64,000 nucleotides of DNA from Maritimibacter dapengensis (GTDB lineage: Bacteria > Pseudomonadota > Alphaproteobacteria > Rhodobacterales > Rhodobacteraceae). The stretch lies in assembly GCF_019218265.1 (NCBI RefSeq), contig NZ_JAHUZE010000001.1, positions 1,172,033 through 1,236,032 of the forward strand, in the 5' to 3' direction. The notes beneath the pieces were generated by a model that was not told the DNA's origin, did no database searches, and saw only the letters and a list, made by a program, of their open reading frames with translations. Positions 43,988 to 53,482 of the stretch are shown one piece after another. The position numbers and the translations under genes were made by a program. The first letter of the stretch is position 1, and every line of letters starts with the position of its first letter.

Positions 43988-44935
43988 TCAGCCGGAACAG
44001 GAAGCCCCGCCCAGCACGCAGAACTTGGCGCAATGGGGGTGATTCAGGGCGACTGAGCCTTCGGCATCGGCAAGCCGGGGGCCGAGGTCGAATTCCGCTT
44101 CGTAGGGCAGGAGGGTGCAGGACACGACCGAGGGACGCTGCCCTTTTCGTTTCACCACCATGCGCGACGAGGCGCACATCATTTGCTCCGGCTTCTTGCC
44201 CAGGATGCCCCAGCAGGCGGTGGTGATTTCGGGCACTTCGACGGACAGGTCCATTTCCGGGAAGATCACGAGTTCGGCGGGGTTCGCCGGGTCGATGGAG
44301 AGGCCGAGTTCGTCGAACAGATGCGCGTATCCCGCGCGCGCTTCGGCTTCGCTTTCCTGCCAGCGGGCGCGGCCGGCAATCGTGATGCGCGCGCCATGTT
44401 GCCTGAGGAAGGCGAGCCCTTCGCGAGTCGCGGCAAAACTGCCCTTTCCACGGACTGCGTCATGCCCTTCGGCGGTCCAGTGGTCGAGGGATACCCGCAA
44501 GGTAAGTTTGTCGCCGAACCCCTTCACGAGTTGCGCCAGCGCTTCGCGCTGCATCGGGCGGAGCATGGGTTTCATGGCGTTCGTGAGCACCAGAACCTCA
44601 TACCCGGCCGAAAGCGCATCGCGCAGCATCCCCAGGAATTCCGGGTTCATGAACGGTTCGCCGCCGGTGAAGCCGATTTCGCGCACGGGCCAGCCGCGTT
44701 CGGTGATCTGCGCGAGGTAGTTTGAGACCTCCGCCGATGTCATGTAGGCGAGCCGGTCGTTCGTGGGAGAGCTTTCGATATAGCAGCCCTCACATTCGAT
44801 GTTGCACAGCGTTCCGGTGTTGAACCACAGCGTTTCGGGATTGGTCAGCGATACGCGGGCGCGCGGCGCGCCGTCTGCCGTGACGTCGGGGTCGCGGAAT
44901 TTCCCTTCGTTCGCTCTGATAACACGTTGATCCAT
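43988..44935 (-). CDS. Radical SAM protein with C-terminal cysteine cluster
   Basis: 315 residues. The radical SAM cluster motif is CNIECEGC (Cys44, 48, 51; C-x3-C-x2-C), followed by VREIGFTGGEPFMNPEF (SAM-binding GGE). The C-terminal third adds cysteines in TTACWGILG, MMCASS, VVSCTLLP and HPHCAKFCVLGGASCSG, consistent with an auxiliary iron-sulfur cluster of SPASM type, the hallmark of peptide- or protein-modifying members. No peptide substrate gene is visible next to it. Reaction unknown. Confidence 0.82.
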   Translation of the reverse strand: MDQRVIRANEGKFRDPDVTADGAPRARVSLTNPETLWFNTGTLCNIECEGCYIESSPTNDRLAYMTSAEVSNYLAQITERGWPVREIGFTGGEPFMNPEFLGMLRDALSAGYEVLVLTNAMKPMLRPMQREALAQLVKGFGDKLTLRVSLDHWTAEGHDAVRGKGSFAATREGLAFLRQHGARITIAGRARWQESEAEARAGYAHLFDELGLSIDPANPAELVIFPEMDLSVEVPEITTACWGILGKKPEQMMCASSRMVVKRKGQRPSVVSCTLLPYEAEFDLGPRLADAEGSVALNHPHCAKFCVLGGASCSG

Positions 44936-45138
44936 CGTCCTGCCTTTCGTGTTATGGCTAGCCCATTGCCGCGCGAGACAAAAGGCGGGCGGTCCCCTGT
45001 GACGCGGTTGTGAAGTCGAATGGCCGTGCTAGACTCGCGGCGATCGGAAGGGTAAGAGCGGGGTGGAGGCTGTTTGCGCTAACACCGCACCTCGGAACGA
45101 CGCCACGAAACAGGGCCAGCGCCCGGAACGGAGACATC

Positions 45139-46587
45139 ATGGTCAGTCGCGTAATTCCCGTCGATCCTTTCGACCTCGTGATTTTCGGAGGCACCGGCGA
45201 TCTCGCCCGTCGCAAGATCCTTCCGGGTCTCTATCGACGGTTCTGGGACGGTCAGATGCCGCCGGAAGCGCGGATCATCGGGGCGGCCCGGTCAGAGATG
45301 GACGAAGCCAGCTACCGCGCTTTCGTGCGCGACGCGGTGACGGAGTTCGTCTCGAAGCGAAAATGCGACAGTGAGCTTCTGGACCAGTTCATCGAGAGAT
45401 TGTCCTACGTTGCCGTGGATGCCCGGGGCGAGGACGGCTGGGAGCAACTCGCGGGCATGATGCGCGACGGGGTGGTCAAAGCCTATTACTTTTCGGTCGG
45501 TCCAAGCCTGTTCGGCGATATCGCGGAGCGGCTGCATCGCTTCAAGATCGCCGACGATGATGCGAGAATCGTTGTGGAAAAGCCGTTCGGGCACAACCTT
45601 GAGACCGCGCGGGCGCTGAACGCCACGCTGGCCCGGCATTTCGACGAAACGCAGATCTACCGGATCGACCATTACCTCGGCAAGGAGACCGTCCAGAACC
45701 TGATGGCGGTCCGTTTCGGCAACATGCTGTTCGAGCCGCTGTGGAACGCGCAATACGTGGACCATATCCAGATCACCGTTGCCGAGACCGTGGGTGTCGG
45801 TGGGCGGGGCGATTACTATGACCGATCCGGCGCGATGCGGGACATGGTGCAGAACCACCTGATGCAGCTTCTGTGTCTGACCGCGATGGAACCGCCCTCG
45901 AAATTCGACCCGGACGCGGTGCGGGACGAGAAGCTGAAGGTGATCCGTGCGCTGGAGCCGGTCGAGCCGCATGACATCGTGCGCGGGCAATACAGGTCGA
46001 AGGACGAAAGCTATCTGGTCGATGTCGAGAACAAGGACAGCCTGACCGAAAGCTTTGTCGCGATGAAGGTGCATATCGCGAACTGGCGCTGGAACGGCAC
46101 GCCGTTCTACCTCAGGACCGGCAAGCGGATGAAGGAACGCGTCTCGGAGATCGTCGTGCGTTTCAAGGAGCCGCCCCATTCGATTTTCGAGGAGGACACC
46201 GGGCAGAGCGCCAACGAGCTGACCATCCGGCTTCAACCGAACGAGGGCATGGACCTGACCGTGACGATCAAGGAGCCGGGGCCGGGGGGCATGCGCCTGA
46301 TCGACGTGCCGCTCGACATGACCTTTGCGGAGGCCTTGGGTGAGGAGGCGGCGGATGTGCCGGACGCCTATGAACGGCTCATCATGGACGTGATCCGGGG
46401 CAACCAGACGCTCTTCATGCGGGGCGACGAGGTCGAGGCGGCCTGGGCCTGGACCGATCCGATCATCAACGGATGGGAGGCTCGCGAGGACAAGCCGAAA
46501 CCCTATGAGCCGGGTTCGACCGGGCCGGAGGAGGCTCTGATCCTGCTGCACAAGGATGAGCGTCGGTGGCGGGAGCTTCGGGCATGA
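45139..46587 (+). CDS. zwf: Glucose-6-phosphate 1-dehydrogenase
   Basis: 482 residues from the ATG at 45139, which follows an acggag box. Motifs: VIFGGTGDLARRKILPGLYR (nucleotide site), IVVEKPFGHN, YRIDHYLGKETVQNLMAVRFGN (substrate and catalytic histidine), and the downstream KKR/DES family stretch. It starts an operon with pgl (four-base overlap) and pgi (56 bases later), the entry to the Entner-Doudoroff and pentose phosphate routes; edd and eda are not in the window. Confidence 0.97.
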   Translation: MVSRVIPVDPFDLVIFGGTGDLARRKILPGLYRRFWDGQMPPEARIIGAARSEMDEASYRAFVRDAVTEFVSKRKCDSELLDQFIERLSYVAVDARGEDGWEQLAGMMRDGVVKAYYFSVGPSLFGDIAERLHRFKIADDDARIVVEKPFGHNLETARALNATLARHFDETQIYRIDHYLGKETVQNLMAVRFGNMLFEPLWNAQYVDHIQITVAETVGVGGRGDYYDRSGAMRDMVQNHLMQLLCLTAMEPPSKFDPDAVRDEKLKVIRALEPVEPHDIVRGQYRSKDESYLVDVENKDSLTESFVAMKVHIANWRWNGTPFYLRTGKRMKERVSEIVVRFKEPPHSIFEEDTGQSANELTIRLQPNEGMDLTVTIKEPGPGGMRLIDVPLDMTFAEALGEEAADVPDAYERLIMDVIRGNQTLFMRGDEVEAAWAWTDPIINGWEAREDKPKPYEPGSTGPEEALILLHKDERRWRELRA

Positions 46588-47264
46588 ATTACGAGTTCAA
46601 GGCCTATCCCGACCGCGAATTGATGATGATGGACCTGGCGGACCGCATTGCCTCGGAGCTGCGCGGGGCGCTGGATCACGAGGACCGCGTATCGCTTGCC
46701 GTGCCCGGTGGCACGACGCCGGGGCCGATTTTCGACACGCTGAGCGCGGTGCATCTGGATTGGGCGCGTATCGACGTGATGTTGACCGATGAACGCTGGG
46801 TGCCGGAAGGCTCGGAGCGCTCGAACACGCGACTTCTTCGCGAGCGGCTGCTGGTCGACCACGCGGTGGCGGCCAATCTGGTGCCGTTCTATGGCGGGAC
46901 GGAAGAGCCGGAGGCGTCGATCGACACCGTGATCAATGCGGTCGAGGGCGTGTTGCCGCTGTCGGTCCTGCTTCTCGGGATGGGCGAAGACATGCATACG
47001 GCAAGCCTTTTTCCCGGTGCCGACAGGCTGACGCAGGCGCTGAGCCGGGGCGCGCCAGCAGTGCTTCCGATGCGGGCGCCAGGTGCGCAGGAAGCGCGAA
47101 TAACCCTTTCGGCGCGTGTCCTGAATGGTGCAATGTCGAAACATCTGGTAATAACCGGCGCCAAAAAACGCGCAGCGCTTGAAAAAGCCGCAAAGACACG
47201 GGATCACGAGCAGGCACCTGTGGCCTCTGTCCTCAAGGATATGGTGGTCCACTGGGCGGAGTGA
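46584..47264 (+). CDS. pgl: 6-phosphogluconolactonase
   Basis: 226 residues, ATG at 46584 overlapping the zwf stop by four bases. SolB/DevB-type lactonase: VSLAVPGGTTPGPIFDTL, the DERWVPEGSERSNTR signature, LLGMGEDMHTASLFPG and ARITLSARVLNGA. It hydrolyses the lactone made by Zwf. Confidence 0.95.
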   Translation: MNYEFKAYPDRELMMMDLADRIASELRGALDHEDRVSLAVPGGTTPGPIFDTLSAVHLDWARIDVMLTDERWVPEGSERSNTRLLRERLLVDHAVAANLVPFYGGTEEPEASIDTVINAVEGVLPLSVLLLGMGEDMHTASLFPGADRLTQALSRGAPAVLPMRAPGAQEARITLSARVLNGAMSKHLVITGAKKRAALEKAAKTRDHEQAPVASVLKDMVVHWAE

Positions 47265-47320
47265 TGTAACGATCACCTTTGAAGGCATTTCGCTTCGAAG
47301 ACACCGGGACTGGGGGCAAT

Positions 47321-48934
47321 ATGACGTGGGACGAGCTGAAGGCTCACCGTGAGGGGCAGGGCGATCTGACCATCGCGGACCTTTTTGAAGACCAAGATCG
47401 TGCGGATCAATTTTCGGTTCGCCTCGACGGCGCGGTTTTCGATTATTCAAAGACATTGATCGACGAGGGCGCGCGCGAGCTTCTGCTGGCCATGGCCAAA
47501 GAGGCCGATGTGACCGGGCGACGCGATGCGATGTTCGCGGGCGAAAAAATCAACGACACCGAAGGGCGCGCCGTGCTGCATACCGCGCTCAGGGATCCGG
47601 GGCCGAAACCGGTCACGGTGGACGGGGAGAACGTCCTGCCCGGCGTCCACGAGACACTTGACCGCATGGAGGAGTTCGCGGACGGCGTGCGCGGCGGAAA
47701 GGTGCGCTCGGTCACCGGCGGGCGCTTCACGGATGTGGTCAATATCGGTATCGGCGGTTCGGACCTCGGGCCGGCCATGGCGACGCTCGCGCTGGCTCCG
47801 TACCATGACGGTCCGCGTGTACACTACGTCTCGAACGTGGATGGTGCGCATATCCATGACACGTTGAAGGGGCTGGATCCGCAGACGACACTGGTGATCG
47901 TCGCGTCCAAGACCTTTACCACGATCGAGACGATGACCAACGCCGAGACGGCCCGCAACTGGCTGCGCAATGCGCTTGGCAATGACAGCGTCGGGCGGCA
48001 TCTCGCGGCGCTGTCCTCGGCGGTCGACAAGACGACCGCCTGGGGCATCGACCCGAGCCGTGTCTTCGGCTTCGAGGATTGGGTCGGGGGGCGTTATTCG
48101 CTTTGGGGCCCGGTGGGGCTGGGGTTGATGATCGCGGTCGGGCCGAAACGGTTCCGCGAGTTCCTTGCCGGCGGTCATGCGATGGACAGGCATTTCCGCG
48201 AGGCCGAGGGGGCGGAGAACCTTCCGCTCATGCTGGCGCTCGTGGGGATCTGGCACAGGCAGGTCTGTGGCTATCCCACCCGCGCCGTGTTGCCATACGA
48301 CCAGCGACTGTCACGACTGCCCGCCTATCTCCAGCAGCTTGAGATGGAGAGCAACGGCAAGTCCGTGGCGATGGACGGGAGCGCCCTGACGGTTCCCTCG
48401 GGTCCGGTCGTCTGGGGCGAACCGGGGACCAACGGTCAGCACGCGTTCTATCAGCTCATCCATCAAGGGACCGAAGTGGTGCCCTGCGAATTCATGGTCG
48501 CGGCGAAGGGGCACGAGGAGGATCTCGCGCATCAGCACGCGCTTCTGGTGGCGAACTGCCTTGCCCAGTCCGAAGCCCTGATGAAGGGCCGGACGCTTGA
48601 CGAGGCGCGCGAGTTGATGAAGGCCAAGCGTTTCGAAGGCGACGAGCTGGAACGGCAGTCCGCACATCGCGTCTTTCCGGGCAACCGACCTTCGACGACG
48701 CTCGTCTATCCGATGCTGACGCCTGACATGCTGGGCCGGATCATTGCGCTCTACGAACACAGGGTTTTCGTGGAAGGCGTGATCCTCGGCATCAATTCTT
48801 TCGACCAATGGGGCGTGGAGTTGGGCAAGGAACTCGCGCTTGCGCTTGCGCCGGTGCTTGCGGGCGACGAGGACGGTGCGGACAAAGACCCGTCGACACA
48901 GGCGCTCGTCGCGTTCGTGCAGGGCCATCGGTGA
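47321..48934 (+). CDS. pgi: Glucose-6-phosphate isomerase
   Basis: 537 residues from the ATG at 47321 ([12 protein letters not shown], preceded by tgggggcaat); an upstream in-frame codon is less likely. Signature segments: [35 protein letters not shown] stretch, [17 protein letters not shown], the [16 protein letters not shown] region and [18 protein letters not shown]. Last gene of the zwf-pgl-pgi unit. Confidence 0.96.
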   Translation: MTWDELKAHREGQGDLTIADLFEDQDRADQFSVRLDGAVFDYSKTLIDEGARELLLAMAKEADVTGRRDAMFAGEKINDTEGRAVLHTALRDPGPKPVTVDGENVLPGVHETLDRMEEFADGVRGGKVRSVTGGRFTDVVNIGIGGSDLGPAMATLALAPYHDGPRVHYVSNVDGAHIHDTLKGLDPQTTLVIVASKTFTTIETMTNAETARNWLRNALGNDSVGRHLAALSSAVDKTTAWGIDPSRVFGFEDWVGGRYSLWGPVGLGLMIAVGPKRFREFLAGGHAMDRHFREAEGAENLPLMLALVGIWHRQVCGYPTRAVLPYDQRLSRLPAYLQQLEMESNGKSVAMDGSALTVPSGPVVWGEPGTNGQHAFYQLIHQGTEVVPCEFMVAAKGHEEDLAHQHALLVANCLAQSEALMKGRTLDEARELMKAKRFEGDELERQSAHRVFPGNRPSTTLVYPMLTPDMLGRIIALYEHRVFVEGVILGINSFDQWGVELGKELALALAPVLAGDEDGADKDPSTQALVAFVQGHR

Positions 48935-49216
48935 GTTCGCCCGGCGTTTCGGTTGGGAGTGCGGTTTCAAGCCAGCCATCTGCGACGGCTCCGTGCTTAA
49001 ACGCTGTGTTGGTTGGCCTTTAGCGGGTCGGTCGTTTCTTAGCCGAACGGATTCGAAGCGCGATCGAACACCCTTGGTGAGGTGGGTGAGCTGCACTTGA
49101 CCACGCCGCAACACTGGGTTTCGCGCATGTAGATACATCCGTGCCGCGACCTGGCGGGCGGGTGGTTCGCTGCCAATCGCCCCATTCCAAAAATCAATGG
49201 GTGCGATTTTACATTG
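48935..49216. other. Intergenic region after pgi, no gene supported
   Basis: About 280 bases with no supported coding sequence on either strand, no clear T-run terminator after pgi and no tRNA. The right-hand part merges into the promoter region of the next gene. I see nothing else in it. Confidence 0.4.
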
Positions 49217-49224
49217 CAATTTCC

Positions 49225-49249
49225 CGAATGCATCCGCGCTTGCTACGGT
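49225..49249 (+). promoter_or_regulatory. Shared catabolic-cluster promoter motif, copy upstream of the MBL gene
   Basis: CGAATG (49225-49230), twelve bases, CTACGGT (49243-49249), inside the longer caatttcccgaatgc (49217-49231), which is 13/15 identical to the one before the monooxygenase gene. The motif ends 32 bases before the start codon. It is read as a promoter or operator shared across the cluster (see the copies at 53396-53420 and 54440-54464). Confidence 0.5.
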
Positions 49250-49281
49250 CCCGCGAACGGCGATTTACAGGGAGGCGCGCA

Positions 49282-50178
49282 ATGGAGCAGGCCACGACAT
49301 TCACCACATTGGGCACGGCCGGCGGGCCGATCCTTCAGCCCGGTCGGTCTCAGCCCGCGCATCTTCTGACCTCGGGCAGCCAGAACATCCTGATCGATTG
49401 TGGCGAAGGGGCGCTGGGGCAACTGACACGTGCCGGTGTCGGGTTTCGCGAGCTTGAGGCGGTGATCCTGACCCATCACCACTTCGATCACATCGGCAGC
49501 CTGTTCGCGCTTCTGGGGCTGAGCATGATGACCCAGCGCCGCGATCCTTTGCGCATCTATGGTCCGGCCGGTACGCAGAAAATCGTCGCGTCGTTGATCG
49601 ACGCCTGTGACGTTCCGAACGAGATCGGGTTTGGCGTGCCGGGTCAGAAGCTGCCGCATGCGCGGGATTTCACGGTGGTGCAAGAGATCGCTCCTGGCGA
49701 CGAGGTGATGATCGGAGAGGTCAGGATGACCTGCTGCGAGAACACCCATTACCGTGGCGAGGATCAGCACGGGCAGGGAGGGTATTTGTCTCTATCGCTT
49801 CGGTTTGACACCCCCGATCGCTCGATCCTGGTTACGGGCGATACAGGTTCCTGTCGTGCGGTCGAGGCGTTGGGACAGGGCGTGGACCTTTTTGTGGGTG
49901 AACTGATGGACGTTGAGCAGACCATGGAGAAGGTTCGCGCGGCGAACCCCGACATGCCGGTGGACCGGATTCAGATGATCGGGTCGCACCTTGCCGAGCA
50001 TCATCTCAGACCCGAGCAATTGGGCGAGATGGCAGCGCGGTCGGGCGCGGGCGAACTGGTCGCGATCCACTTTTCGCCGGGGATGGTGACGCCGGAATCG
50101 GCACCGGACTATTCCGCCCGGATCAAGGCGGTCTTCGGGGGCGCGGTGCATCTGAGCGAGGATCTGGCCCGCTATTGA
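49282..50178 (+). CDS. MBL-fold metallo-hydrolase (RNase Z-like branch)
   Basis: 298 residues from the ATG at 49282, behind AGGGAGG. Zinc-binding motif THHHFDHIG (His65, His67, Asp69, His70), further ligands in CCENTHYRG and VTGDTGSC, and the late histidines in GSHLAEHH and VAIHFSP. The pattern matches the RNase Z-like metal-dependent hydrolases often found in aromatic or lactone catabolism; no RNA-binding arm is seen. It is the first gene of a cluster with TRAP transport, a monooxygenase and a GST, so ring-derived lactone or ester hydrolysis is plausible. Confidence 0.83.
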   Translation: MEQATTFTTLGTAGGPILQPGRSQPAHLLTSGSQNILIDCGEGALGQLTRAGVGFRELEAVILTHHHFDHIGSLFALLGLSMMTQRRDPLRIYGPAGTQKIVASLIDACDVPNEIGFGVPGQKLPHARDFTVVQEIAPGDEVMIGEVRMTCCENTHYRGEDQHGQGGYLSLSLRFDTPDRSILVTGDTGSCRAVEALGQGVDLFVGELMDVEQTMEKVRAANPDMPVDRIQMIGSHLAEHHLRPEQLGEMAARSGAGELVAIHFSPGMVTPESAPDYSARIKAVFGGAVHLSEDLARY

Positions 50179-50198
50179 GCAAAGAGAATGCGGGGCGA

Positions 50199-50225
50199 GC
50201 ATCCATTGAGCACACCAATGGATGC
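50199..50225. promoter_or_regulatory. Perfect 10-bp inverted repeat between the MBL gene and dctP
   Basis: gcatccattg (50199-50208) and caatggatgc (50216-50225), a perfect inverted repeat with a 7-base spacer, 21 bases after the MBL gene stop and about 95 bases before the TRAP receptor gene. There is no T-run, so an operator for a dimeric regulator is likelier than a terminator. The cluster's LysR protein is a candidate binder. Confidence 0.55.
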
Positions 50226-50319
50226 TATTTAATCAATCAAATTTTCAAACCCTTGGGCCAGTGCCTAGACTGGCGCGACCCCGCAGGCGCGTAGGGTTCG
50301 AGATTTCAGGGAGGAACCA

Positions 50320-51342
50320 ATGAAACAGAAACTTCTGGCGGGCGCGCTTGCGGCCGCGACTGCATTGACGCCGCTGGCATCAATTGCCGAAACGCTGGTC
50401 TTTGGCACCGGCAACGTGCCGATGCACCCGATCAACCAGCGCATCATGGAGCCGTGGGCCGCCGCGGTGAACGAAGCGGGCGGCGATGCGCTTCAGATCG
50501 AGGTGCGTCACGGTCCGACGATCGTCAGCCCGAACAACTATGTTGACCGCGTGATGGACGACGTTGTCCAGTTGGCGTGGGGTATGCTCGTGTTCGATCC
50601 GGGCCGGTTCCCGCGCTCGCTCGTCTCGACGACGCCGTTCATCGAGGGCAAGGCCGAAGCCACTGCGATGGCGTTCTGCTCGCTCTATGAAGAGGGTGCT
50701 TTCGGCGAGGAGTTCGCGGATTATCATCCGGTGTTCTTCGTTCCGTTCCCGCAGACCAACATCCACATGAAAGACGCGCCGATCACCTCGGTCAGGGATC
50801 TGGCGGGAAAGAAGGTGGCGACAGGTTCGCCGGTGGCGGCTGCGATCGTGTCGGCCAATGGCGGCTCGCCGCTCTCCGTGATCCTGCCAGAGCAGTATCA
50901 GGCGCTTCAGCGCGGCAATGCGGACGGGACGTTCATGAACTACACCGCATTCCCGGGTTTCAAGCTGCATGAGGTCACGACCGACCATCTGGATGTGCCA
51001 TTGGGTGGCGCGACGGGCATGGTCTTCATGCTGAAGTCCAGATACGAGGCGCTCTCGGACGACGCCAAAGCGGCGCTCGATGCCAACGGCGGTTGCGACA
51101 AGACCCGTGAGGTGGGCGCGATCGTGGATCAGTGGGAGGCGGACTCCAAGGGGTTCGTCATGTCGCAAGAGGGCCATACCTTCAACGAAGTGGATCCGAA
51201 CGAGCTGGCGGCTTTGCAGGAGAACGTCTTCCCGATGATCGTCCAAGGATTTGACGAGCGGGTGCCGGGTGGCGCCGATCTGGTGGCCAAGTGGCAGGAC
51301 GCCGTGTCTGCGGCACGGGCCGAGCTTGGTGACGGGTCGTAA
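50320..51342 (+). CDS. TRAP transporter substrate-binding protein (DctP-type)
   Basis: Periplasmic receptor of 340 residues with a signal peptide (KLLAGALAAATALTPLASIA, cut before ET). Typical DctP features: QIEVRHGPTIVSPNN, an LSRDL-like VRDLAGKKVATG, and the ALQRGNADGTFMN hinge region with an arginine expected to bind a carboxylate. It would feed the fused QM permease, encoded convergently across an intrinsic terminator. The ligand is likely an organic acid, perhaps the compound hydroxylated by the downstream monooxygenase. Confidence 0.9.
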   Translation: MKQKLLAGALAAATALTPLASIAETLVFGTGNVPMHPINQRIMEPWAAAVNEAGGDALQIEVRHGPTIVSPNNYVDRVMDDVVQLAWGMLVFDPGRFPRSLVSTTPFIEGKAEATAMAFCSLYEEGAFGEEFADYHPVFFVPFPQTNIHMKDAPITSVRDLAGKKVATGSPVAAAIVSANGGSPLSVILPEQYQALQRGNADGTFMNYTAFPGFKLHEVTTDHLDVPLGGATGMVFMLKSRYEALSDDAKAALDANGGCDKTREVGAIVDQWEADSKGFVMSQEGHTFNEVDPNELAALQENVFPMIVQGFDERVPGGADLVAKWQDAVSAARAELGDGS

Positions 51343-51363
51343 GATCCCGCTGGACTAGAGGCG

Positions 51364-51402
51364 AAAACGCCGGTCGGGGTGATCCTGACCGGCGTTTTTT
51401 TT
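51364..51402 (+). terminator. Strong intrinsic terminator after dctP
   Basis: Nine-base stem acgccggtc (51367-51375) with gaccggcgt (51387-51395), an 11-base loop, preceded by AAA and followed by a run of T. It ends 22 bases after the receptor gene and lies between two convergent genes, so it may work in both directions (the A-run gives a T-run on the other strand). Confidence 0.88.
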
Positions 51403-51439
51403 GTGCGTGGAACGTGGGGCAGCGGTCAATGCGCGCGGT

Positions 51440-53368
51440 CTAATTCATCGTCGAGGGCAGCCAGAGCGACAGGGCGGGGAAGGCGATGATCAGGATGATC
51501 TTCACGAGGTCCGCGATGATGAAGGGAAAGACGCCTTTCATCACCGTCGTCAGGCTGATCTTCGGGTCGATGTTCTTGATGATGAACAGGTTCATGCCGA
51601 AGGGTGGAGTGATCATGCCGATCTCGACCACCACCAGCATCAGAACGCCCCAGAAAAGCATGTCATAGCCCATATGCAGGATGATCGGGGTCACGACCGG
51701 GAGGGTAATGATCATGACGCCGAAGCTGTCCATGACCGAGCCGAGCAGCAGATAGATCACGACGAGAAGCGCGAGGATCAGCACGGGTTTCGCGTCGATG
51801 CCCGAGACCCAGTTTGCCACAAGGTCGGGCGCGCCGCTGAGGTTCACGAAGAAGGCGAACATGAGTCCGCCGAAGATCAGCGCATAGATCATGGCGACGG
51901 TCGTGGTGGTTTCCGAGAACACGCGCAGGAGTGTGGCGCGGTTCAGGCGGCCTCGGAATATGGCGAGAAGGAACGCGCACACGGCGCCGACTGCGGCACT
52001 TTCGGTGACGGTGAAGAGGCCGGAATAGAGACCGCCGATCACCACGGCGAACATGCCGACAACGGGGCCCGCGGCAATGAACGCCGAGCGGATTTCCGAC
52101 AGGGGCACGGGGGCGGCGGCCGGCACGGTCTCTTTCGACAGGGACACCGTTGCGAAGACCGCACCGATGTAGAGCAAGATGGCCAGGGCGGCGGGGAGCA
52201 TGGCGGCCACGAAGAGCGCGCCGATGCTTTCCTCGGTGAGAAGCGCGAAGAGGATGATGACGCCGGAGGGAGGCACGAGCGCGCCCAAAGTGCCGCCAGC
52301 GGCAACGGTGGCGGTGGCGAGCGTGGGCGCATAGCCCAGCTTCTGCATCTCGGGGAGCGCCATGCGCCCGAAGGTGGCCGACGTCACGACGGAGTTGCCG
52401 GAGACCGCGCCGAAGCCCGCGCAAGCGGCGATCGTGGCATAGGCCAGCCCGCCTCGGAACGGCCCCAGAAGCGCGTGGCCCAACCGGAACAGGTCATGTG
52501 ACACGCCCGCCGCGACCGAAAACGCACCCATGATGAGAAAGAGGGGCAGGGTGGCGACCTGATCGTTGCGCAGGAAGTCGGCGGAATCGCCGCCGAAGGT
52601 GTTCATCGCTGCATTCGGCCCGAGCACCGTCAGCGCACCGACCACGCCGATCATCGCGGTGACAGAGGCGAGAGGTATTTGCAGAAACACGCCAAGCCAC
52701 AAGAGCGCGAAGGCGATAAGCACGGCCAGTCCGGGGCTGGTGAACATGAAATTCGTGAGGCTGCCCATGTCGGTCATGGTCCAGTAAAAGATGCCCAGAC
52801 ACAGCGCGGCGAACAGAATGATTAGGGCGATGACAACGCCGCCGGTGCCTCGGCCCCTGGGTGTTGCCAAGGCCTTGCGCGTATCTTCGACGAGATTGAA
52901 CACCTGCACCGCTGAAGAGGCCCACATGGCGACAGAGATCACGAAGTAGGCGGGGGCCAATGGCACTTCGAGCAATGCGGTGGCGCGGCCCTGATCGCTG
53001 TAACGCAGCCCGAGGCCCCAGATGCTCCATGCGAGCATCAGGTAGAAACACAAAAGCACGACTGACCCGAGCACTGTGAGCCAGGCCGTCATGCGCAGTC
53101 CGGTTATGGGGGCGAGGAGGTCGATCCGCAGGTTCACACGGTTCGCGGCACCTGCCGGGAAGGTCGCGGCGACGGCCATGGCGAACACGAGTGACATGAT
53201 TTCATTCAGTGCGAAAACGTTCTTGTTGAAGACCCATTTTCCCAAGACATCCATGACGATGACGCCGGCTCCGAGGAGAACGCCGGCGATGGCGACCACT
53301 GCAATGGCCCCCGTGATATCGCGCACCCAGCGGTCGGCCCCTTGGGGTGCGTTCAGTGTTTCTTCCAA
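51440..53368 (-). CDS. TRAP transporter permease, small and large subunits fused (DctQM)
   Basis: 642 residues. The first ~190 residues resemble the four-helix DctQ subunit (LGKWVFNKNVFALNEIMSLVF, GAANRVNLRIDLL), and the rest is the DctM permease with about twelve helices (LIMGAFSVAAGVSHDLFRLGH, GNSVVTSATFGRMALPEM, ALVPPSGVIILFALL, GMITPPFGMNLFIIKNI). A QM fusion is known in several TRAP families. It runs opposite to the receptor gene and is divergent from LysR. Confidence 0.93.
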   Translation of the reverse strand: MEETLNAPQGADRWVRDITGAIAVVAIAGVLLGAGVIVMDVLGKWVFNKNVFALNEIMSLVFAMAVAATFPAGAANRVNLRIDLLAPITGLRMTAWLTVLGSVVLLCFYLMLAWSIWGLGLRYSDQGRATALLEVPLAPAYFVISVAMWASSAVQVFNLVEDTRKALATPRGRGTGGVVIALIILFAALCLGIFYWTMTDMGSLTNFMFTSPGLAVLIAFALLWLGVFLQIPLASVTAMIGVVGALTVLGPNAAMNTFGGDSADFLRNDQVATLPLFLIMGAFSVAAGVSHDLFRLGHALLGPFRGGLAYATIAACAGFGAVSGNSVVTSATFGRMALPEMQKLGYAPTLATATVAAGGTLGALVPPSGVIILFALLTEESIGALFVAAMLPAALAILLYIGAVFATVSLSKETVPAAAPVPLSEIRSAFIAAGPVVGMFAVVIGGLYSGLFTVTESAAVGAVCAFLLAIFRGRLNRATLLRVFSETTTTVAMIYALIFGGLMFAFFVNLSGAPDLVANWVSGIDAKPVLILALLVVIYLLLGSVMDSFGVMIITLPVVTPIILHMGYDMLFWGVLMLVVVEIGMITPPFGMNLFIIKNIDPKISLTTVMKGVFPFIIADLVKIILIIAFPALSLWLPSTMN

Positions 53369-53395
53369 GATCTGTCCTCCCCAAACCGTCGAAGC

Positions 53396-53420
53396 AGGTT
53401 AGGGGAAATCGACTCATTTC
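53396..53420 (-). promoter_or_regulatory. Shared catabolic-cluster promoter motif, copy upstream of the TRAP permease
   Basis: Read on the minus strand: GAAATG (complement 53415-53420), twelve bases, CTAACCT (complement 53396-53402), ending 27 bases before the permease start. Spacing and distance to the start are identical to the copy before the monooxygenase. It overlaps the palindrome catttcaaaaatg (53415-53427) in the 114-base gap shared with lysR. Confidence 0.55.
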
Positions 53421-53482
53421 AAAAATGGATAATTTCGATGTATTTAATGGATCAGGGAAATGCCAAGCGCCGAAGGATCTGA

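Noticed and set aside
48935..49281. A CRISPR, tRNA or small-RNA gene in the gap after pgi
   Set aside because: No repeats with regular spacing, no tRNA arms and no clear terminator for a small RNA were found.
53415..53427. catttcaaaaatg palindrome as an independent operator
   Set aside because: It overlaps the shared promoter motif upstream of the permease and is more simply part of it.
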